This document shows, one piece after another, positions 10,188-18,800 of a stretch of 64,000 nucleotides of DNA. The stretch's first letter is position 1, and each line of letters opens with the position of its first letter. Both the position numbers and the translations under genes were made by a program. Where the stretch lies: the NCBI GenBank assembly GCA_905221605.1, contig CAJNDS010000224.1, positions 519,085 through 583,084 on the forward strand, given 5' to 3'. Source of the stretch: Symbiodinium natans (lineage: Eukaryota > Sar > Dinophyceae > Suessiales > Symbiodiniaceae). The notes below the pieces were generated by a model. That model had not been told where the DNA came from and did no database searches. It saw only the letters and a list, made by a program, of their open reading frames with translations.

Positions 10188-10298
10188 CCTAGGTAGAGCG
10201 GGGAGTGCGCTCTCCGTGATCCCTCGAAGCCCAGCCTCTTCAAGGTCGATTGTGCCGGAGGCGTTCGAGTCGATCGAGGCAAAGGCGGCGCTGATCTC
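10188..10298 (-). CDS. EF-hand-coding exon (37 codons)
   Basis: The minus-strand exon runs from a CAG|GAG acceptor at 10298 to an AGG|GTTTAGGG donor at 10188. It is phase 0 on both sides and exactly 37 codons long. It codes helix EISAAFASI, then the 12-residue calcium loop DSNASGTIDLEE (ligand positions 1 Asp, 3 Asn, 5 Ser, 9 Asp, 12 Glu, with Gly at 6 and Ile at 8), then AGLRGITESAL. This is a complete canonical EF-hand and should bind Ca2+. Because it is open only in this frame and is bounded by proper splice sites inside telomere-like repeats, it is strong evidence that the repeat region is genic. The host protein beyond this exon is unidentified; it could be a calcium-regulated channel, kinase or calmodulin-like protein. 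Confidence 0.72.
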
Positions 10299-10301
10299 CT
10301 G

Positions 10302-10390
10302 TTTGTTTAGGGTTTAGGGTAGGGTTTAGGCTGTTTAGGAATCAGGGTGTAGGGTTTAGGGATTAGGGTTTAGGGATGAGGGTGTTTCAA
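10302..10390 (+). repeat. Telomere-like array, G-rich
   Basis: Degenerate TTTAGGG copies. It is the inverted partner of 10136-10187 across the EF-hand exon; on the coding strand it gives the CCCTAAAC...AAACAG 3' end of the upstream intron. Confidence 0.8.
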
Positions 10391-10560
10391 CGAGTCGGCG
10401 CACTGGTGCTGAAAGCACCCAGGCGCGCGCCCCGACCTGCAGAAACCCACTCCACCCTCGCCTGAACCTTTACGGGTTTAGGGTTCTTTTGAACTCTGAT
10501 CGTGTTTTTGTTATTTCTCTCTTGTTAATGGCTGGGTTTAGAAGTTTGGCGTTGATGTAA

Positions 10561-11110
10561 ATGAAGTACCTTGAAGTTCGTAGCCCCTTGGCGTTGCACA
10601 TCGTAAGGCTTCTGGGAGGGCCAAACAGTCAGAGGTTTGGAGTTTTTTGGCTGCCACCTTGCCCCTTGGCGATGCTGCATCTTGGGTGGGGGTTTGGAAA
10701 ACATGCTTGGAAGGGCCTGAAGTCAGAGGGTTGGGATGGAGGGCTGCCGCCGCCTTCGCCCTCGCTGATGCTGCATCTGGAAAGCCTTGTTTGGGAGGCG
10801 TGGTGGCTTTGTGATGCCCTCCAAAAGTGTCAAAAAAGCAGACGTTCGGGATTGGGGCTGGCTGCCCGCCTTCGCCCTTGGCGATGCTGCATCCTGCTTG
10901 GGGGATCTGGGAAAGGGTCTGAAGTCAGAAGTTTGGAATGGGGGGTTGCTGCCGCCTTCGCCCTCTGATGCGCGTGCTTCTACCGTGATTCATTGGGTCT
11001 TGAGAGCCTCCCAGCAGCGCCGACAAAAACCTTTCACAAGAAGGGCTTTTAGAAAGGCCAGGCAGGGTCCCAGGCAGGGGCTTGCCGCTCAAACTTCCAG
11101 GCAGGTTTGA
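10561..11110 (+). repeat. Imperfect ~100-bp repeat, four copies
   Basis: Four related blocks share the core GCCTTCGCCCT...GATGCTGCATC at about 10649, 10741, 10858 and 10943. Long frames exist across the block on both strands but reflect the repeat; no domain is visible. It lies within the inferred intron between the 12.1- and 10.2-kb exons. Confidence 0.6.
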
Positions 11111-11985
11111 ACCGCCCTTGCACGAAACACGACCACGGCCGGAGGTGAGGCTCGTCTGGGAGAGGCCTTCAGACACCTCCCAAAAGGAGGCTGCTGCATT
11201 CTGCCCGAAGGTTTGGGGTATCTCATTCTAGGGCGACCTGACGGGTTTCTCGCCAGCGACCTGCCGGGTCCACCGCGCAGCCCGCAGCTGCCTGCGGGTC
11301 TGGAGCTCCGTCGCCCACCGGAGGGCTTCTGGTTCCGGAGCTACCTCGCCGCTTCGGTGCGTTCGCCCTGCTCGACAGCCCCGGGCTCACTCAGTTTAGG
11401 GATGAGGTTGTAGGGTTTAGGGGGCTTGTTTGATGGTCTAGGCCGGTCCAGGAATTTTACCCTAATCCCCCAGGCGCCCTTGAGCTCAGAAGCCCGAGCT
11501 ACTATAGAGCTAGCATGCATTCACATGACGTAACCCAAGCAGAATGCCAGTGAATGGGAAGATCCACAATGCGTCAGTGGATCGGAAAGTTCCATCAATG
11601 GGAGTTAGCAACCTTTTGTCTTCTGATGCATGGCATCGGAGCTCATTGAAAGCACAATGTTCCCGGCAAAGGGAAAATCGAACACCGAGCGTACTCTGCT
11701 TGTTTCCAATGGCCAGCCGGCACAAAAGGTTGGAAGACAAGACAGCACGCGCAAAGTGACACGACTGTCAATCTCCTCGCCCACACTGACGATGGCTGCA
11801 AGGTCAAAAAAATCGCTTGGCATGCCCATACTGCCTCGCCATGAGAGCCCTTGCGCGCACGTCCACCAGCGGCCTACTTACTTGGAATGGGCGTTTTGGG
11901 CAGTTGAAAACTAGAACAACAAAAGAACACTGAGGGGATCATTTCGGTACAAGGCTTCAGCTCACAGCTTCAGCTCCCGAAGCCC
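11111..11985. other. Unresolved; possible further exons
   Basis: A GC-rich patch at 11235-11390 and minus-strand frames at 11510-11829 (one reading FFDLAAIVSVGEEIDSRVTL) look partly coding, but I found no consistent splice pairs. They may be exons of the same minus-strand gene. Confidence 0.3.
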
Positions 11986-11989
11986 TAAA

Positions 11990-12114
11990 CCCTTTATCCC
12001 TGAACGTTCAACCCTAAACCCTAAACCCGAAACCCGAAACCCCAAACCCCAAACCCTAAACCCTATAAACCCTAAACCCTAAACCCCAAGCCCTATAAAC
12101 CCTAAACCCTAAAC
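11990..12114 (+). repeat. Telomere-like array, C-rich
   Basis: About 17 copies of CCCTAAA, CCCGAAA and CCCCAAA. On the minus strand it begins at the inferred donor CGG|GTTTAGGG of the 12.1-kb exon. Confidence 0.85.
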
Positions 12115-12189
12115 CCGAAACCCAAGTCTACGTCCCTGCTCCTCCTCTCGCACGCCCCGCTGTGCCATGACCAGCTTGGCGATGAACTC
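12115..12189 (-). CDS. Exon (25 codons) of the EF-hand gene
   Basis: The minus-strand exon runs from CAG|GAG at 12189 to CGG|GTTTAGGG at 12115, phase 0 on both sides, coding EFIAKLVMAQRGVREEEQ then GRRLGFR. An earlier acceptor (CTCAG|CC, about 12208) would add AFDLKAQ. The highly charged helical composition is typical of a linker next to EF-hands. Its donor motif is nearly the same as that of the EF-hand exon (GG|GTTTAGGG). Confidence 0.55.
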
Positions 12190-12214
12190 CTGGGCTTTAA
12201 GGTCGAAGGCTGAG

Positions 12215-12340
12215 GGTATAGGGTGTGGGGTTTAGGTTCTAGGGTTTACTGGGTTTCGGTTTCGGGTTTGGGATGTAGGGGTTGGGGTTTAAAGCTTCGG
12301 GTTTAGGGTGTGGGGTTTAGGGTTTGGGGTTTAGTTGAGG
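12215..12340 (+). repeat. Telomere-like array, G-rich
   Basis: TTTAGGG, TTTCGGG and TTTGGGG variants, the inverted partner of 11990-12114 across a ~75-100-bp exon. A looser G-rich stretch (GGTTGAGGG-type) follows to about 12430. Confidence 0.8.
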
Positions 12341-12540
12341 GGTCCAATGGTTGAGGGCAATGGAGGAAGATCTAAGGGTTGAACGGGGGGCTTAAGGGTT
12401 GAGGGCCGAAACAAGGAGGGTTGAAGGGTTGCGTGTCGTGCTACTGGTATTTGCAGATCAATCCAGCTTCAGGGTTTACCGCAAAACCAAAACCGTGAGC
12501 CCTACTAACCCCGAACCCGAAATCGCTTAAAGTTTAGGGC

Positions 12541-12621
12541 CTTAGGGTTGGTTTCTTGAACTTTCGCAACAACAGCGATTCCCATAGCTCGGGGTCTTCA
12601 GGATAGCCGCTCGTAGTCTTG
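12541..12621 (-). CDS. Exon (about 27 codons), GC donor
   Basis: Minus-strand exon coding KTTSGYPEDPELWESLLL and RKFKKPTL, entering in phase 2 after CCAAG| and leaving in phase 2 at AAG|GC, a GC-type donor of the kind common in dinoflagellates. Its phase does not match the 12.1-kb exon as drawn, so a small exon may lie between them or one border is misplaced. The G-rich array at 12630-12700 abuts its acceptor side. Confidence 0.5.
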
Positions 12622-12629
12622 CTTGGAGG

Positions 12630-12705
12630 TTTAGGGTTTGGGGTTTAGGGTTTAGGATGTAGAATTTAGGTTTAGGGTTTACAGTTTAGGGTTAAGGGTA
12701 TGAAC
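12630..12705 (+). repeat. Telomere-like array, G-rich
   Basis: Degenerate TTTAGGG copies immediately right of the 12.5-12.6-kb exon, thus the 3' end of the preceding intron on the coding strand. Confidence 0.8.
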
Positions 12706-13300
12706 CTCCAAGTACTCATTCATGACGGCATGTGACCATGAGCCCTTGGCCTCTCGAACCCTACGCCCAAAGCCTAAGTCTGAACCCACGGCAGTACCTC
12801 TGCATTCACCGTCTACACCCCTGGACCCCAAACCCTTAAGGACCAAAAGGCAGGTAGCTTGCGGACTTTCTGGGGATGCCGAGGCCTCAGGGTTCAGGGT
12901 TTAGAGTTGACTTAACCAGGGTTCAAAGTTTAGGTGTTCGGGATCTTCAGCGACCTAAACTCCAAACTTGCCAAAATGGGGAAGCCCAATATGGGGGCTT
13001 ATGGAAAAAGGGACGCCCATGCCCTCAACCCTCAACCCTACACCCAAGATTAGGATCCCCTTATAATCGGGACCCTCAACAAGGTACCCCCTCAAAGTCT
13101 CCGTGTAGCGCACGGAACCCTCGTCACCGAGAGGTCCGGCGAGGAACCTTCAATGCGCAATGGAGGTCTGAAAAGGGAAATCGGGAGTTGTGCGCCACGC
13201 ATCCCCTCTAACCCGTACACCCTGAACCTGAGCCCTGAAGGGACCGTAATCGCGCGCCTACTTCCCTAAGTCCGATTGAGACCCATAAGCCCCGAATGCC
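12706..13300. other. Probable intron or unresolved exons
   Basis: Low-level telomere-like motifs and short frames. A minus-strand piece near 13100-13165 (PPLRIEGSSPDLSVTR) follows a CAG and precedes a GT and may be an exon, but support is weak. Confidence 0.25.
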
Positions 13301-13486
13301 CTATGCCCTAGACCCTAAACCATCCAACTAGACTTTGGGGTAGGTGAAGAGTTAGGCCCGCGACTTGGTACGGTGCTTTGTGTTTTCGACTGCATGGCTT
13401 CAGGCTTGGGCTTTCGGGTTTTAAGGTTGGGGGGTAGAGGGTCAGGGTTTTTTGGAGTGTAGGGCTTCCCTGAGCCTACCACACGC

Positions 13487-13695
13487 TGTGGTCCCACACA
13501 CAGCTCGGGGTTCGAGATACGAGGGTCAAAGAACGATGAAACTTTCGAGGATGGCGATGAGGACAGGCCGGGAAAACCGAGAAAGTTTCCATTTCGGGAA
13601 CAATGCATCAGACTGGGCCCTGAGGAGTCAACCTTCTGCTGCTCGGCGCGCACATCCGCAAGAAATTGTTCCATGTCCGCGGATGTCTCAGGCAT
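13487..13695 (-). CDS. Candidate 5' exon of the minus-strand gene
   Basis: ATG at 13695 (MPETSADMEQFLADVRAEQQ) followed by a Ser/Pro-rich segment to PELCVGPQRV, then a GT (CGTGTG|GTAGGC) that could be a donor. It reads like a real N-terminus (acidic helix, then disorder). No domain is recognised. Phase agreement with the 12.6-kb exon was not achieved, so the linkage is unproven. Confidence 0.35.
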
Positions 13696-13792
13696 GCTAG
13701 AGTCTCAGGCAACGGGATTCGAATGTCGTCGGGTTGACTTCGCACTCTCAGATTGCCTGTTTCGGATCTGGGGGTCAGGTGTGCTCTTTCAC

Positions 13793-13838
13793 CCTAAACT
13801 AAACCGTAAACCCTAAACCCTAAACCCTAAACCCACCC
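13793..13838 (+). repeat. Telomere-like array, C-rich
   Basis: About six CCCTAAA copies. To its right a minus-strand ATG frame (13843-13901, MPQTAKRPTAPLRARNT) might be an upstream exon whose intron begins in this array. Confidence 0.8.
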
Positions 13839-14184
13839 CAGAACCCTAAGCCTGTGTTTCGGGCGCGAAGTGGGGCTGTGGGGCGCTTAGCAGTCTGTGG
13901 CATGGCGGCAGCTTCGTGGCCTGGCGGGCCGTTATGCTGCGGCCAGATGTTCTATGCAAGTGCACTACACGTATGCTTGGCTCAACAACTGGTTCTTGGA
14001 GTACTATACTTTAATACTTTTTTTGCTTCTGGGTTCCTATTATAGCTACTTATACCTAAAAAGTATATACTTTCTTTCCAGGGTCTACTCCAAAGCATGC
14101 AGCGTCGGCATGCCTGTTTTTACGAGCGCCGGCAAGCCAAGTGCTTCGCGACAGCCTCTGCGCAGGATGTAGCTTGAGCAGACG

Positions 14185-14480
14185 TAGAAGTAGCAGAAGA
14201 TAGCAGAAGTAGAAGTAAAAGTAAAAGTAAAAGCAGAAGTAGAAATAGAAGTAGAAGTAGAAGTAGAAGTAGCAGAAGTAATAGAAGTAGTAGAAGTAGA
14301 AGAAGTAGTAGAAGTAGTAGAAGTAGTAGAAGTAGTAGAAGTAGTAGAAGTAGTAGAAGTAGTAGAAGTAGTAGAAGTAGTAGAAGTAGTAGAAGTAGTA
14401 GAAGTAGTAGAAGTAGTAGAAGTAGTAGAAGTAGTAGAAGTAGCAGAAGCAGAAGCAGAAGCAGTAGCAATAGCAGTAGC

Positions 14481-14533
<53 letters not shown>

Positions 14534-14576
14534 CAGTAGTAGTAGTGGCAGTAGTAGTAGTAGTAGTAGTAATAGC

Positions 14577-14637
<61 letters not shown>

Positions 14638-14647
14638 ATAGTAGTAC

Positions 14648-14683
<36 letters not shown>

Positions 14684-14705
14684 CAGTAGTAGTAGTAGTA
14701 GCCAC
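14185..14705 (+). repeat. AGT/AGTAGA microsatellite
   Basis: About 500 bp of AGT trinucleotides with an internal block of the hexamer AGTAGA (about 14280-14440). Long poly-Ser/Thr/Leu/Val frames through it are artefacts of the repeat. It is followed by an 18-19-base poly-G run at about 14720-14738. Confidence 0.95.
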
Positions 14706-14774
14706 GCGCGCTTCCTTGCGGGGGGGGGGGGGGGGGGGGTACGTCCGGGCCCGTGAAGTTCCCTGACTGAACCT

Positions 14775-14995
14775 GAACCGCAAAAGCAGAATATATGAAA
14801 TATAATCTATTTTTTCGTATGCCTGATGTCTTATTTTTTGTTTTATTATGCTTGTTGTTTTTTTACTATTATTTTATCTTACATATTATCTATTTCATAT
14901 TCCATAGTATGTAGCACAAGATAAATAGTGTACTATTGGTATGTTATATATATTTCATATTCTATATTCTATATATACATATATTATAATCCCAA
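14775..14995. other. AT-rich island
   Basis: About 220 bp of strongly AT-rich sequence in an otherwise GC-rich window, with repeated TTTCATATTC-like and TATATA motifs. No gene is seen. It could be a replication or matrix-attachment element, an organelle-derived fragment or simply intergenic decay. Confidence 0.6.
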
Positions 14996-15536
14996 GGCCT
15001 GTCAGCAAAGCCCCAAAACCTGAAGGGGCTCTTCGGTTGGGCGTTTCAGGTTGGAGGCTTGGTGGGTTTGCGCAAAGTGCCCCTTGGCGGCTTTGAAAGT
15101 GCTTGGCTTCCAGAACTCCACAAGCGTGGACCCCAAGCCCTAAACATGAACCGTAAACTTGACCCGCTGCAGACCTACTTGACCCGCTGCAGATCTGGGG
15201 CTCGGAGACCTTAGGGTTTCGAGGGCTTGGAGGGTTCAAAGTGTCAGTTTCGGGTCAGAAGGGCCCAGACACATGTAGGGGCCCCTTGCTGCGCTAAGTG
15301 AGGTTAAGGGAGTTATAACTTCAATAATAAGACTTCTAACGCGCTTTAGGGCCCTTATTATCGTACTTCGGTTGAGGGTTTTTGTGTCGGGTTTCGCGTT
15401 TCGGGCTTCGATTTCGGGCATAAGATTAGTCAGCGCGATCTTCGCGTTTTGAGACCTTTTACACACATGTCCAAACACATCGGAAAAAACATGGTTTCCA
15501 ACACCTCACACACTCCAAAGCACCAGGCACGCAACC
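14996..15536. other. No gene recognised
   Basis: Unique sequence with weak telomere-like traces. It contains a direct repeat of CTTGACCCGCTGCAGA (about 15158 and 15178). No domain in any frame. Confidence 0.45.
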
Positions 15537-15560
15537 GTAGTAGTAGTAGTAGTAATAATG

Positions 15561-15599
<39 letters not shown>

Positions 15600-15600
15600 A

Positions 15601-15654
<54 letters not shown>

Positions 15655-16036
15655 GTAGTAGTAGGTAGTAGTAGGTAGTAGTAGGTAGTAGTAGGTAGTA
15701 GTAGGTAGTAGTAGGTAGTAGTAGGTAGTAGTAGGTAGTAGTAGTAGTAGTAGTAGTAGTACTAGTAGTAGTAGTAGTTAGTAATAGTAGTAGTAGTAGT
15801 AATAATAGTAGTAGTAGTAGTAGGAGTAGGTAGTAGTAGGTAGTAGGTAGTAGGTAGTAGGTAGTAGGTAGTAGGTAGTAGGTAGTAGGTAGTAGGTAGT
15901 AGGTAGTAGGTAGTAGGTAGTAGGTAGTAGGTAGTAGGTAGTAGGTAGTGGGTAGTGGGTAGTGGGTAGTGGGTAGTGGGTAGTAGGTAGTAGGTAGTAG
16001 GTAGTAGGTAGTAGGTAGTAGTAGTAGTAGTAGTAT

Positions 16037-16104
<68 letters not shown>

Positions 16105-16117
16105 ATAGGAGTAGTAA

Positions 16118-16176
<59 letters not shown>

Positions 16177-16223
16177 ATAGTAGTAGTAGTAGTAGTGTAG
16201 AAGTAGTAGAAGTAGTAGAAGTA

Positions 16224-16284
<61 letters not shown>

Positions 16285-16287
16285 CAG

Positions 16288-16336
<49 letters not shown>

Positions 16337-16361
16337 TGTTGTTGTTGTTGTTGTTGTTGTG
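15537..16361 (+). repeat. (TAG)n array with higher-order blocks
   Basis: About 820 bp built from AGT/TAG. Distinct sub-blocks are a 10-mer GTAGTAGGTA (about 15650-15740), a 7-mer AGTAGGT (about 15830-16020) with an internal AGTGGGT variant patch (about 15945-15985), pure TAG, and a terminal TTG run (16336-16360). The block order shows stepwise expansion and mutation. The Ty3-like element begins at its right edge. Confidence 0.95.
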
Positions 16362-16722
16362 AAGGTTGCATTTTGCAGCAAGCATCACTGTAGCATGTGA
16401 TGCAGTGACGTAGCAATTGCATGTCGTTTGCTCTTGCTTTTGCGCAGCTTCACGTCAACCCGACTGCAGCTGTGGACACTCAATTCTCAGGTCGTAGCTC
16501 AAAGCAGTTGTAGCTGAGCTATTAGCCGAAGGCAACACACCCGCCATAGTGCCTGTTAACGTACTGCAGCTGCGCAGCAGGTTTTGCGAGCTCTTGAGTA
16601 CGATCCGAACGGGATCGACTGCACTGTGATCCGGGACTTGCGCGAGAAGCAAGGAAACAATCGGCAGACCGAGTGACTGCGCTAAGCCAAGTAGCTTGCT
16701 TTGGGCGTTTCGCCCGGGGTCC
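16362..16722 (+). repeat. Terminal repeat copy 1 (LTR-like)
   Basis: Shares with 22270-22640, and with the inverted copy at 36690-37005, the core motifs TGCATTTTGCAGC, TGTAGCATGTGATGCAGT, TTAGCCGAAGGCAAC, GATCCGAACGGGATCGA and GGAAACAATCGGCAGACC, in the same order. The palindrome GATCCGAACGGGATC lies in the middle. It ends near TTTCGCCCGGGG. Confidence 0.75.
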
Positions 16723-16729
16723 GCATAGC

Positions 16730-17155
16730 ATGGAGCGCTTGATTGATCCAGACGAAATGGAGGATGATCTTCCCGAGGAAGACACTTGGGATCAAAGACT
16801 TAAGGGTTCGTCCAAGGAGCTTGAATTCAGGCGGCTCACGGGGTATGAACGCCCCTTTCTCCTGCAAGGGCTGTTCAGCAGGGCAGGTGATTGTTCCGAG
16901 CGCTCGCGAGCAATCAAGAAGAATTGGGCCGAAGCCGAAGACGATGCTCCGGGAGACAAGGTAATCCCACCTCCATTCGATGCTGATCGCAATGCTCAAC
17001 GATTGCTCAAGGATCAGGAGAGCGATGCTGAGACTTGGGAGTTGTTGAACTACTTGAGGTACAAGGCTGGAGAGAAGCGAGCTGAGAAGATTGGAGCCAA
17101 AGATGAACTCCGGCTGAGATCGGCCGCGGCGAAGCATTCCTTGATCGACCTTGGA
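16730..17155 (+). CDS. Acidic N-terminal frame of the element, function unknown
   Basis: Frame starting at ATG 16730 (MERLIDPDEMEDDLPEEDTW), rich in Asp, Glu and Arg with predicted helices (DAETWELLNYLRYKAGEKRA). It is open to 17308, but the last third overlaps the integrase frame and is probably spurious. It lies just inside the left terminal repeat, where gag would be expected, but no capsid or zinc-knuckle motif is visible. Confidence 0.4.
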
Positions 17156-17229
17156 CCTTGGCCTTCTTTGCCGTCGGATCCATCTTCCTTTGGCAGTGGC
17201 GGAAGTGCCCGTCCTTCCTTCGGTGGGGG

Positions 17230-17645
17230 GGTGGAGGCAGTGGGCGTTTTCTCGATTTCACGATTCGCCACTGTCCGGGCACCTCAACGCCGCCAAAACC
17301 TTCGATAAGCTCCGCCGGTGCTTCATTTGGGACCGCATGCTTTCAGACTGCGAGTTCTGGACCCAGTCTTGTCCCCGATGTGCGTCGCATCGTCGTTCAG
17401 GCACGCCGCTCCCTGCTGACCCTAAGCTGAAACAGCACACGCTGGGACCGTGGATGGATGTCTACGTGGATTTCGTAGGTCCTTACGTTGAGAGCGTGGA
17501 TGGCTACAAGTATGCGTGCACCTACACCTGCAAGTTGCTCCGCGTCGCGATCATCGAGCCTGCGCGGTCGTTGAAACGTGGCGATGCGACGCAGGGGGTT
17601 TTGACTTGTATGCTGCGCTCCGGAATTCTCCAACACCTTGTTTGA
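17230..17645 (+). pseudogene. Ty3-like integrase, zinc-binding domain and start of catalytic core
   Basis: The frame reads HDSPLSGHLNAAKTFDKLRR then CPRCASH, an H2C2 zinc finger of retroelement integrases (His-x6-His, Cys-x2-Cys). It continues with WMDVYVDFVGPY, where the first catalytic Asp of the DDE core is in VDFVG. The frame stops at 17645 and the remaining core is scrambled in other frames over 17650-17960, so the second Asp and the Glu are not in one frame. Confidence 0.7.
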
Positions 17646-17959
17646 GGAGATGTCGGTGTTGCTGGGTATTCAAGAACGCACTCCTCCGGCTCATAGGCCG
17701 ATGTCTGTGGGTATGGGTGAGACGGTGCATCGTTCTACGAACGTGCTGGTGAGCTTGATGCTCGATGATGTTCACAAGACATGCACCAGGGAGTGATCTC
17801 GGGTTTTGCCCCTTGTCCACTATATGATGATGTGTACCCCGATCCTTGAGTCAGGCCTTGTCCCCAGGGATCTGGACCGTGCTTGGTCGCTGCATGATCA
17901 CACAGAGCGGGAGCTGACTCCGTTTTAAGCTCCTTGCCGTCTCCCAGTACGAGTGGGCG

Positions 17960-18300
17960 CAGGAAGTCTTCAAGAAGTTTAAGGCCCTGGAAACATCCTT
18001 TGCGCGATACTTGGCGATGACTGAGGAGAAAAGGGCCGAATTGTATGATCGTGGCCATGTACGACGTGATTGGGTGGTTGGAGAACAAGTGTGGAGACAC
18101 CCCACCATGCGACTTGGTGGCAAGTTCCAGCCTCGCAGTGTGGGCCCATACGAACTTCGTGCAGTTCAAGGGCAGCGAGCTACACTGCGTGGTGAGGATG
18201 GGACTCTAATTTCCAACATCCCCTTGGCCGAGTTGGTGCGCGTTCCAGCTCGTGTTTTCGTTGACGACACCGACCTTGAGAGGCGATCCGTCGGTCAGAT
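17960..18300 (+). pseudogene. Integrase C-terminal region
   Basis: Frame with MTEEKRAELYDRGHVRRDWV, then VWRHPTMRLGGKFQPRSVGPYEL and LISNIPLAELVRV. The arrangement (long helix, VGEQVW, KFQPRSVGPYEV, short beta strands) matches the C-terminal DNA-binding/GPY-like module of Ty3-type integrases. It ends before the reverse transcriptase fragment. Confidence 0.6.
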
Positions 18301-18409
18301 CGTGGGAGGGCAGAGTCCTGCTCCCTTGCCTGGGCCTAATAAAGGCAAGTTTGGTTCCATGATTGCTGGAGCCCTGGTGCTCTACCGACCCGGCGTTCCG
18401 TGTATTTAG

Positions 18410-18800
18410 TGGTCAAAACAAGAAAGCTAGAATGGTTATTGACTGCCGTCGAGTGAACCAGGGCACTGTGAGAGCGACTTTTGTGACGCCGGTCCGTGAA
18501 ACGAGCCTCGGCGGGCAAGCGGTGGTATTCTACAGGTGATGGGGTTTCAGGGTTTAACCAGATTGAGAATTCCCTGTTTGCGCAAAAGGTGTTAGCTGTA
18601 GTGAGCTTGAGTGGAAAGCACCTCCCTCGATCCCTGGGATTCGGACCCACCAATGGCCCCGAGGACTTTTCTCGTTTCGGCTTCAGGACGTTTCGTCGCA
18701 AGCTGTTTCGCACTTGGTTCCTCTTTATCGATGATGTGCAGGTAGCTACTGGAACCGGGGATTTCCCGAGTGAAGTGTCGGAGGATGAATTGAGCCGAGC
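18410..18800 (+). pseudogene. Ty3-like reverse transcriptase fragment
   Basis: Two frames carry RT motifs. KKARMVIDCRRVNQGT (palm motif 1) is at about 18415-18480. After a frameshift come DGVSGFNQIENSL (motif A), LGFGPTNGPEDFSRFGF (motif B) and FLFIDDVQVATG at about 18718-18755 (motif C, FIDD). No RNase H follows. The fragment is broken and inactive. Confidence 0.65.

Noticed and set aside
10385-10450. Minus-strand exon VGARAWVLSAPVRRLVETP
   Set aside because: Coding-like composition and a preceding CAG, but no matching donor and the position does not fit the array-bracket pattern; left as a possibility only.
7635-13838. True chromosome end or telomere fusion
   Set aside because: Arrays are short, degenerate, alternate in strand several times and flank coding exons; a chromosome end would be one long array of a single orientation.
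14120-14783. Long Thr/Ser/Leu/Val homopolymeric ORFs in the TAG/AGT arrays (also 15.5-16.4, 22.6-23.0, 26.7-27.1 kb)
   Set aside because: Open in several frames on both strands purely because the trinucleotide repeat contains few stops; no start context, domain or conservation.
15650-16020. CRISPR-like regular repeats
   Set aside because: The 7- and 10-mers are contiguous tandem units without spacers of unique sequence.
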